The notes below the pieces were generated by a model that saw only the letters and a program-made list of their open reading frames with translations, ran no database searches and had not been told where the DNA came from. The position numbers and the translations under genes were made by a program. From Uranotaenia lowii (taxonomy: Eukaryota > Arthropoda > Insecta > Diptera > Culicidae), in assembly GCF_029784155.1 (NCBI RefSeq), contig NC_073692.1, positions 333,951,920-334,015,919 on the forward strand: 64,000 nt of DNA, read 5' to 3'. Below are positions 56,152-64,000 of the stretch, piece by piece; position 1 is the first letter of the stretch; every line of letters begins with the position of its first letter.

Positions 56152-57568
56152 GAGGGAATCGTAAAGTCATAATAATTTTGTTAGCATAATTAAAAGAAGT
56201 TTGGAAAGCTTCAAACATTGAATTTGCTTTCAACATAAGTTGCATCATTTCCATTAAATTTTGATGCAAAAATTTTAATTTTTCCTCAGTAATCTCACCC
56301 AAATCAACAAAATTGTTAGGATCAGAAAAGGAAGGAGAAGAGAAAGTATTTGAATTTCGGGGATTTTCCCAAGCCTTCGCATGAACGTTGAGACTTGGTT
56401 TTTTCCCATTTTTATTAGTTAAACCTGAAGAAGGCAACCCATTTTCAACCACCTCTGAGAACGATAAACAACGAGTCTGTGGCGCAGAATCAGCCCAGGT
56501 AACATTAAAATCACTTCGGGTATTACCCAGCCGTGATTCCAATGTAGGCCGAGGCTGACCACGAACAGGCAGGTTGTTTGCCGGTCTGACGTGTGAAGAC
56601 GAAAAAGAGGAAGGAGGAGAAGAAACTTTTCTGGAAACTTTGGGATTTTTCCTAGAAGCAACAATTTTTGCCCTAACGGGACAGTCTAGAGAATTCGAGG
56701 AATGATTACCTGCGCAATTCGCACACTTAAAAAATTCTGTTTTTGGCTTATCACCACCAAAAAGGCATTTAGATTTTTCATGATCGAATGAGCCGCAAAA
56801 CATGCATCTGGCATTCATTCTACAATTTTTAGTGCCATGACAAAAAGCTTGACAACGACGACATTGCGTAATATTTTGAAGAAAATTGGTAGAAGATTTA
56901 CGAAAAGGTTCGAATTTGACTCGACAATGAAACATAAGACGAGCCTTTTCAAGAATTTACAAATTATTAACCTGATCCTTTTTAAAATGGATCAAATAAA
57001 GTTCAGGAGCAAAACCAACACTACTGGTATTATTCGTGTTGGTTCTTTTCCTCATTTGAATAACTTGAATTGGAGGAAAACCTAACAAAGAATTTAATTC
57101 AGCTGTGATCTCATCCGGTGTCTGATCGCCAGTGAGACCACGAAGTACAACTTTAAAAGGACGATCACCTCTAGTGTCGTACGTAAAAAATTGGTGTTTT
57201 TTATTATTCAAATAATTTAGAATTTTTTTAAAATCATTAAAATATTCCGCCAATATACGAGCAGTTCCCCTTCGACCGATCTGAAAAGAAATCTTCACAT
57301 CCTTGACGGAAGTGACGATTTCTTTTCGAAAGGCATTGAAGTCAGGAATCGTGACCGTTATTGGTGGAATCTTTTCGTTTTTAAGAGTATAAGAAGAAGA
57401 AGGTTTCTTAGTACTCTTATCAGAATTAAATATGAATATTTCCTCATCACCGATGTTATGAAGGACATCGAATGAATTGGAAATTTCAACTTTTTTGGGC
57501 GATGGACCTGAATTAGGTTCGGCAATCCGTTTTCTCCCGGCCCTTGAGCCGGCCGATGACTTCCCCAT
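56138..57568 (-). pseudogene. LINE ORF1: Gag-like RNA-binding protein with one stop
   Basis: A 477-codon frame (stop included) from ATG 57568, interrupted by one TAA at 56957-56959 with the same frame continuing on both sides. The N-terminal half carries a basic segment and VVLRGLTGDQTPDEI, part of the RRM-like region of Jockey ORF1. The C-terminal half has three zinc knuckles (CRRCQAFCHGTKNC, CMFCGSFDHEKSKC, CANCAGNHSSNSLDC), the Jockey hallmark. ORF2 begins 14 bases before its end in another frame. Confidence 0.87.
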
Positions 57569-58075
57569 GCTGGAAAGAAAAGAGAAATATGAATAAAAGA
57601 AAATGAAAATAATTTAATTTTAGCACTGAAAAGTGCTGTTTGAAAAACAGGTAAGGAAAAAATAAATAATGAAAAATGTTCCTGCAGGTACACAGCAACG
57701 ATACGATGCTCCGGCGTACGTGTTGACGGCTCAACGGTACAGATGGAAGTGTATGTATGCTATGCCATGGTTACTATCTTCTAACGACGTCTGCTCGCGA
57801 CGCCTCGACCTTGGAGACGAAAAACAAACCGCCCAAAGGGAAAAAAAATCTCGAAAAAATGGAAGCCATGACTTTTATTGCATTAAAAAAACTACAAATT
57901 TAATTATTACGGACAAAAGATGCGACTTTCTGTTGTTTTTAATCGATATAAACCGATTCGCATGACTACAGAATATTCTAAAAATAATTACATTCGAATC
58001 GTTTGGGTAATTTCGAAGGAGTAGTACTACAAACACCGTTACAAGAGAATTTTTTATAATAGATGATATTCTTCG

Positions 58076-58479
58076 GGGAATTTTGCTTGAAGCTGTTCAA
58101 CAAATCCTGAGGCAAATCATTGTAATTGTAATTGTAAATGACTTCACTAGACACGTGGGCCTGTTAGTTTAAGTTTACACCAAGGAAAACAAAAATTAAT
58201 TTATTAACGAAAAGTTTTGTGATTGTCATAATTCTTAGAAATTTTCGGATGATAACTTCAAGGTTATTTCTGATTGAATGCTTCTTAAATTCGGAAAGCT
58301 GTCCAGGTTGCACTTTTTGAGCGATTCTGTCCAAAATTTGATTTTTTTTTTCTTGATAGTCATGATTTTGCCGTTTTAATCGAAGATTGTTTTTTATTAT
58401 CAAATCAACAGATCATGTATTGATCCAAATGATATGTTATTCCTTTACCTTGCATTGAAAGCCTGAAGTCATTCTTAAT
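58076..58479. other. hAT interior, no gene
   Basis: Spacer between the repeat R copy and the transposase remnant. Only short chance frames. Confidence 0.4.
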
Positions 58480-59340
58480 TCAAACAGGCGAGATAACGTT
58501 TTTCTACGAGATAATCAGGGATCTTCGGTATGAATTAGTTAGTAGCGTGGAATGTTGGCTAACCATCTCTTCACAACGCCTTGAATAACCCTGAATTTTT
58601 CGGTCGAGCCTTAATAAAGTTGAGTATTTTTATGATTTCGCCCAAGACTTCCTTCAAAGATGATGATAGTTTTTTCATAGCGAGTGCATGTCGATGAAGG
58701 ATGTAATGACTACTGCCGCAACTTTTTGTCTTTTCTTCGATTTTGGCAACGACTCCAGCATTATTTCCAACTATAGCTTTCGCACCATCTATACATACAT
58801 CAATGCAATTTCCCCATGGAGTATTGTTGTCCGTAACATATTCATCAATTATTTAATTTGATCATTTAAGCCCCCGACGTGGAAGTTATCAACGGTTTGC
58901 AAAGGAACAAATCTTTTTCGAAACATTCAGAACCTTGATAGTGAACAAATATCATCAGAAATGCTAGGGGATGAATAACGCGACAGCGTTAAAATCCTAG
59001 AAAAAAGAATAAAAAAAAATCAGAAATACTAGTCCTGCTTCATCTGTGGATTTGTCAAGCTGCATGTCGAATTTTTAAGTTCTCAAACACTTTCAACATC
59101 TTCAGCCATGTCAAAAATTAGCCGAGAAACCGTGTCGTCAGACATGAGAATCGAATTTACCAATTCCACTGTTATATTATCAACCATGATACGGACGACT
59201 TCTTGAATACAAGGTTTGATTGAGTTTTCAACAATAGTATGCGCTTCTCCAGCTTCTGCAGTCTTTAGCTCGCCAAGTACGGCGCAAGAACAGCCTTTTC
59301 ATTGAGTGTTTTGCACACTCAGTCCTGCATCACAACAATG
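58480..59340 (-). pseudogene. Decayed hAT transposase (ZBED5/FAM200-like group)
   Basis: On the minus strand around 58830-58580 the translation reads NTPWGNCIDVCIDGAKAIVG, then HRHALAMKKL and IIKILNFIKARPKNS. This matches the catalytic-core pattern of hAT transposases related to ZBED5/FAM200 proteins (W..C...CTDGA..M.G, H.(E/H)ALA.K.L, IKSRPLNSRLF). Stops and frameshifts occur on both sides, and no continuous frame exceeds about 100 codons. It probably belonged to the hAT element whose ends lie at 49489 and 59624. Confidence 0.75.
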
Positions 59341-59632
59341 ATCGATCAACGCAGTGCACTTTGACAATCCACCATTCTTTGCCAACATTCCTGCAGGGGC
59401 CAGGGATTCAGCCGCCAGTAAAAACAAAGTAAACAAAATTTATTCGTTTGTACTATATGCCCTTTGAATTTTTTTCTCATATTACGATAAAAATGACAAA
59501 AAAAAAACAAAAGATCAGAGTTTTTCGAAATCAGTTTATGATTTTCGTTGCGTACGTCGCGGAGCACTTTCAAAAGCTTCGCGGAGCACCAAGTGCTCTG
59601 CGGAGCACGATCTGAAAACCCCTGGTCTAGAC

Positions 59633-60190
59633 CATAACGGATAGTAAAACACATCTTACTTGTTCAAGATAGAAATCAAAAAGAAATTTTATTGAGTTTT
59701 CATCCCTTATTATAGTTTTCCCGCGAAAAACTATAACAAATTAACAACAAAATGTTCAAACTGGCAACACTCAGCAGTCAGCACAATACAAAACTGGCAA
59801 ACGGTTGGGTACAAAGTGACCAAATGTGTTGAGATCGATCATACTACTTTTCAGCACTGAACTCAGTGTCGAAAAGTACCTTCCACGACCTATTTGATAA
59901 TAAATTTTCAGTCGTTGCTAAAAATATTCAGTGCCGTGCATTGCAGTTTCGCGATCATTAAAGCTTAGCTCAGAGGTTTGAAGTAAGCACAGGTATTTTG
60001 TTTATTTTATTTCTACTTATCAAACCATTTTCTCCAGTATAGACAGAAGGAAATGTAATCATAGAGTTGAATCAATGGAAACTTTCGAGAAGGCTCACAA
60101 AATGGTAAGTCAGAATTACTTGACTTACCAGAAATAAAAAGTTTTATCAATACCAAAACGTGCCCTTTGCTTGCTCCCTTTGACGACACT
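59633..60190. other. No gene recognised
   Basis: AT-rich sequence after the hAT target duplication. No terminal repeats or frames of note. Confidence 0.4.
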
Positions 60191-61856
60191 AACTATGAAT
60201 TTTCATAGTATTCCGTCTCATGACATAACTTGATGAACATAATCACTAAAATTCACTCGGTCCATGGCAACCAATCTCCAATTTCTCGGACATCTCGCAA
60301 TCGCCACGCTCCACTTGGTTTACCTACCTTACTCCATGCGCCCCTGAGCGTCTCGATCCTACTGGATTCGTAGCGTTCATCTGTTTTAGGACAATCGTCC
60401 GGCATTCTTGCAACATGTCCTGCCTAGCGTATCCAGACAGCCTTCACCACCTTCTGGATACCGGGTTCGCCGTAGAGTCGTGCGACTTCGTAATTCATCA
60501 CTCGCCTCCACACTCCGTTTTTCTATACGCCGCCAAAGATGTTTCTTAACACTCGTCGCTCGAATACGTCGCTCGAAGTGTACGCAGGTCCTCCTCGAGC
60601 AATATCCATGTTTCGTGCCCGTAGAGAACAACCGGTCTAATGAGCGTCATATACAGGTTACACTTCGTGGAAGGACTAAGTCTTCTCGACGTCAGTTGCT
60701 TGTGGAGTCCATTTAGTAGGCATGACTTTCGCTGATAATTCGCCGCAGGATCTCACGGCTGGTGTCATCCAGCTCGTCGCCGTCGATCGTGACCTTGTTA
60801 TTACTGTTATTACAAGCGGGTTCGGTCGGTCTCGGATCCGCAGCAAGCATGTTCTTCGTCTTGGACGTATTAATCATCAACCCAATCCTTTCTGCTTCGC
60901 GTTTCAGTTTGCGGTAGATTTCTTCCACAGCCGCAGATGATCTGCCGACTATATCAATGTCATCGTCAAAGCAGATAAGATGACTGGATCTGTTGAAAAT
61001 CGTGCTCCGCATTTCACCCACCGCTTGTCGAATAGTACCTTCTAGCGCCACGTTGAACATCATGCAGGATGGACCATCACCTTGTCAAAGCCCCCTGCGC
61101 GGTTCGAATGAACTCGACAATTCACCCGAAATCCGCACTCAGCACAGCGTCGATCGTCGCCTTAATCAGGCCAAATTCTCGTCCATGATTTTCCATAGCT
61201 CGTCACAGTCGATCGTGTCGTGTGCCGTTTTGAAGTCGATGAATAAATGGTACGTTGGAACTTGGTGTTCACGACAGTTTTGGAGAATTTGCCGTAATTT
61301 GAAGATCTGGTTCGTCGTAGACCTTCCCTTCATGAATCCGGCCTGCTGACTTTCCACGAATCTGTTTGCATGTGGCGTTAGGCAGCGGAGTAGGATTCGG
61401 GACAGCACTTTGTAGGCGGTATTTCAAACTGTGATTGCTCGGTAGTTCTCACTAAGCTGTTCCTATTCAACTGGCATATGGCTTCCTTAACTTCACTCAT
61501 CGTTGGGAGTGGCTCCACCTTGTAACTGGCTAGGTCGGCAATGTATCTTTCCCCACCGGCTTGATCTCCTGCATGTGCGCCGAATCAGGTGTTCATCGAA
61601 GTGCTACTTCCATCTTTTGATCACCTCACAGTTGTCGGTCAGGATGCCTCCGTCCATATCCCGGCACATTTCGGCTTGCGGCACGAAACTTTTGCTGGAT
61701 GCGTTGAGAACTTTCGTGTTCCTTGGAAGCGATCAGCTGCTCCAGCTCCTTGAGCTCCTCTTCCTCCGGGCGGCGCTTTCTCTCCTGGAAAATTTGGACT
61801 CACTTTGCCTCTTCCACTGTCGGTGATTTTTCGCGTTTCGACGGATGCTTTTTGCA
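60191..61856 (-). pseudogene. Decayed LINE reverse transcriptase fragment
   Basis: Minus-strand pieces in order: a fragment near 61500 (SEVKEAICQLNRN), then SRILLRCLTPHANRF, QQAGFMKGRSTTNQIF and YHLFIDFKTAHDTIDCDELW (61408-61166), then FNVALEGTIRQAVGEMR, the catalytic block CFDDDIDIVGRS and LKREAERIGLMINTSKTKNM (61063-60713), then ERRIRATSVKKHLWRRI near 60560. The pieces lie in different frames with deletions between them. The order and motifs are those of a non-LTR reverse transcriptase. The endonuclease part is absent. Clade not assigned. Confidence 0.82.
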
Positions 61857-61888
61857 GTTAGTGTCGTGTGTAACGACACGACACTAAC
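61857..61888. repeat. Perfect 13-bp hairpin
   Basis: GTTAGTGTCGTGT, six-base loop GTAACG, then ACACGACACTAAC. It sits at the upstream edge of the decayed LINE fragment. Function unknown. Confidence 0.85.
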
Positions 61889-61978
61889 ACTTCACAAAGA
61901 GTGTTGGTCATACGTTTTATATACACCCATAGAAGAGGTTGCAAAAATACAAATAGATTTACAATCCTAGTCCTCTTA

Positions 61979-62280
61979 GAGCAAGTTCACTGGTGTTGGG
62001 AAAAAGTGGTAGAAATTTTGACATTTTGGAAATTTTACCATGCAAACATGTTTTCAAGATCTTGGAGCGTTGTATTTTTTTGCAACACTTTTTCTATTTC
62101 AGTCGTATGTGATTGAAATATTGCTATTTTTGCATCACAGCATTCGAAAATACAACACGTGTTGTAAATAAAACTTGAAGGCCACAGATCTTGAAAATGT
62201 TTTTGCATTGCATAATTTTCAAAATGTGCCGTAAGTGTCAAAATTTCTACCACTTTTTCCCAACACCAGTGAACCAGCTC
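61979..62280. mobile_element. Foldback MITE family 1, copy 2 (3-bp TTA duplication)
   Basis: 302 bp, same family and orientation class as 4472-4765. It begins GAGCAAGTTCACTGGTGTTG and ends with near-complement, flanked by TTA at 61976-61978 and 62281-62283. The two copies differ by scattered substitutions and small indels. Confidence 0.88.
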
Positions 62281-62283
62281 TTA

Positions 62284-63642
62284 GCGTCCGTTGATATTCT
62301 ACAAGCACAAATACTTACAGTTTACGTATCGTCACCACGGCTATGCAACCCGAAAAGATTATTTTATAAAACTTTTGACCAACATCTTTTAGCTAAGTGA
62401 ATTTCGTTATTAAATAATTTTACTTAAACTTTTGTTTGCCTTGATTGCATTGGATATGAAAGCTTATAAACATCTAAAAAGCTTAAATCTGACCAAAAAA
62501 GCTTTAATCTTACAAACAGTGTTCCGAATATCACTCAATTCTCATGAGAGACACTGAAACGTTTTCAACAGCGAAAGCAAAACCTAAATTGTCGGTTGGT
62601 TTATCTCCCAGTGGGGCAAAGATTGTGTTCGACAGCGCTGCTCCGAGAATCAAAGAAATAAAATTTGAAAGAGAGACGTTTCTTCTCCAGTTGGAATTCT
62701 CAACTGAGTGAGGAGCTACCTGATTTTCAGTTTCTTTTTTCAGTCAATAACTTTTTTTGCTCAATCACTCACTCACTCACTCGTTTACTGATCGATGATC
62801 GAATGCTGTCTGCCTGATACATCTTGCTTTGTTGTTGCTGTTGTTGGGGAGGATTAAAATAGTCATTCAAACACGCAGGCAGTACGTATGAACATATGTT
62901 TCTGCCGCTTTGCCAGAAAGTACGCAGGCAGTATGAACCGATGCAAGGCCGCATTGATTGAGTTTGAGTGAGTGAGTGAGTGGATTTTTGAATTGGATCT
63001 TGTATCAGTCAGTGTCTCAATCACTTCTGATACACCGGGTAGTGAGCTTGAGAGATCGACTTAGATGCGAGTCTGCTCTCGCTTTTGAATCTTGTTTACA
63101 TTGACTTCGCATTGTCGCTCTGCCGATTCTCCAGGGAACAACAGGCAGCAGCAATCGGCTTTGAATGTTTCCAACTAGAAACCTATCATGAGCGTTTCTT
63201 CCGAGTGATTTTCGGAAGACTGCTTACAAATGTTTATCACACGCGTAGTGTTGACATTGACTTTAGGTGAAGTTGTCGAGCTCGCTCTGCGTATCAAAGC
63301 AATATCGTCAACCAGGTCAAGGTCGTTATTCTTAAATATTCACCTCTCCACGATAACATGTGGCTTGTGATAAACTTGTTAACAAGCAACCATTAAATTA
63401 TTCGTTAGGTGTCTGCTGAAGGTTTGAGAAACCATATCCTTTGCTTTTTTTCCATATGAACGACGCAACGGTTGGATAACAAGGGCATTATTTATTCAAC
63501 CAAAATTATCCAACAGTTATGAAATACAAGACATATTGCCTGGCGAAAATTGTTCAATTAGAACAGATTCATTGTTGTCAGGTGTGCATTCAGATTCGTT
63601 TTTTTTTGAACAGTTCTTTTTCTGTGGAACCTGTTGAACGAT
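62284..63642 (+). promoter_or_regulatory. Upstream region of ppk-D
   Basis: Probable regulatory region, no gene seen. It contains inverted tetranucleotide runs: ACTC repeats at about 62765-62781 and GAGT repeats at about 62966-62983, about 185 bases apart, and two CGCAGGCAGTA motifs between them. A poly-T run lies at 63599-63607 shortly before the ATG. No TATA box was assigned. Confidence 0.35.
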
Positions 63643-64000
63643 ATGGCACCTATTCGAGTGCGTATTACCAATATGGTGCGAATTCTCTGGATTGAATACT
63701 GTGAAGAGAATTCCATCAATCCCATTAAGCACCTGATAATGAAGCATTTAGGACCTATAGATCGTGGATGGTGGATCATTTGGATTGTGGCGGCGATCAT
63801 TCTGAGTGTTCTTAGCGTGATTGCAACCTATTTGAATTGGGTCGATAATCCAATTTATATCAGTTACCAGCCTGACTTGAAGCCTATTTTGACTATACCA
63901 TTCCCAGCAGTAACCATTTGTAGTGTGGATCAAAGCAGTACGGAATTATTCAACATAACTGACGCTGCATCGCGAGTCCTTCAACAAAAAGAACTTAAGG
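63643..64000 (+). CDS. ppk: Pickpocket-type DEG/ENaC channel subunit, ppk-D, first exon, cut by window end
   Basis: From ATG 63643 the frame is open to the end of the window (119 codons). The cytoplasmic N-terminus contains RILWIEYCEENSINPIKHL, then DRGWWIIWIVAAIIL as TM1, then PIYISYQPDLKPIL and FPAVTIC at the start of the extracellular domain. It aligns closely with exon 1 of ppk-B (RKLWIEYC, DRGWWILWI). By analogy exon 1 should end soon, with a phase-2 donor. The rest of the gene lies outside the window. Confidence 0.9.
   Translation, partial: MAPIRVRITNMVRILWIEYCEENSINPIKHLIMKHLGPIDRGWWIIWIVAAIILSVLSVIATYLNWVDNPIYISYQPDLKPILTIPFPAVTICSVDQSSTELFNITDAASRVLQQKELK

Larger units (their letters stand above)
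53242..57754 (-). mobile_element. Jockey-like LINE, near full length, two lesions
   Basis: 4513 bp on the minus strand, flanked by the 13-bp duplication GTATGCTATGCCA (53229-53241 and 57755-57767). The A-rich 3' tail appears as a T run at 53242-53256 on the plus strand, followed by a polyadenylation-like AATAAA complement. ORF1 and ORF2 are present in order and overlap by 14 bases. One nonsense codon and one frame break leave it inactive. Long target duplication plus A tail shows target-primed insertion. Confidence 0.92.
53030..58075 (+). repeat. Repeat family R, copy 3, split by the Jockey-like LINE
   Basis: The left part is 53030-53241 and the right part 57768-58075. Rejoining at the 13-bp duplication GTATGCTATGCCA gives the same order of blocks as copy 1 in reverse orientation, ending with GGAGTAGTACTACAAACACC and TAATAGATGATATT. 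Confidence 0.7.
49489..59624 (-). mobile_element. Large hAT-superfamily element with nested insertions
   Basis: The left end CAGGGGTTTTCAGATC (49489) and the right end GATCTGAAAACCCCTG (59624) are inverted. The 8-bp target duplication GTCTAGAC stands at 49481-49488 and 59625-59632, as typical for hAT. GCGGAGCAC motifs recur just inside both ends. A decayed transposase lies on the minus strand at about 58480-59340. The 10.1 kb length is swollen by a DD37E mariner 67 bp inside the left end, by repeat family R copies and by a 4.5-kb LINE. Confidence 0.9.

Overview
The window looks like an accessory, transposon-packed stretch of an insect genome, most likely a mosquito (Culicidae). The reasons are a cluster of pickpocket-type DEG/ENaC channel genes with short (about 50-100 nt) introns, Tc1/mariner-like transposases with the DD37E spacing known from mosquitoes, BEL/Pao and Ty3/Gypsy LTR elements, and Jockey-like LINEs. 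The species cannot be named from sequence alone.

Host genes: four related pickpocket (ppk) channel genes make up nearly all of the recognisable host coding sequence. ppk-A (+, 2785-29028) has four exons at 2785-4256, and its last exon (second membrane segment) lies 24.6 kb downstream at 28839-29028. It carries two in-frame stops and one intron-phase mismatch, so it is probably a pseudogene. ppk-B (+, 29427-31224) follows after 0.4 kb and is intact except for a one-base phase break at a run of nine T. ppk-C (-, 48856-44807) has six exons whose phases all agree, giving 497 codons. Its first intron holds a mariner copy and a MITE. ppk-D (+, 63643 onward) is cut by the window end.

Mobile layers, left to right: a 1.77 kb palindrome (736-2505). 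Inside the giant ppk-A intron: a TWA-target MITE, an interspersed repeat, an old hAT-like element split by a complete Ty3/Gypsy element (6002-15878, 982-bp LTRs, TGTT duplication), two inverted copies of a foldback MITE, and a decayed LINE split by a complete BEL/Pao element (20603-27458, 537-bp LTRs, CCAGG duplication). Next, a DD37E mariner (31639-44670) is split by a second BEL/Pao element, and part of that nest is tandemly duplicated as two near-identical 4105-bp units. Then comes a 10.1 kb hAT interval (49489-59624, duplication GTCTAGAC) holding an intact DD37E mariner and a repeat that is itself split by a Jockey-like LINE (53242-57754, 13-bp duplication). A decayed LINE and a second copy of the TWA MITE precede ppk-D.

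The ppk genes would each make a subunit of a trimeric sodium or cation channel of sensory or epithelial cells. The transposons serve their own replication, and the nesting order gives a relative chronology. No tRNA or rRNA gene and no CRISPR array was seen.
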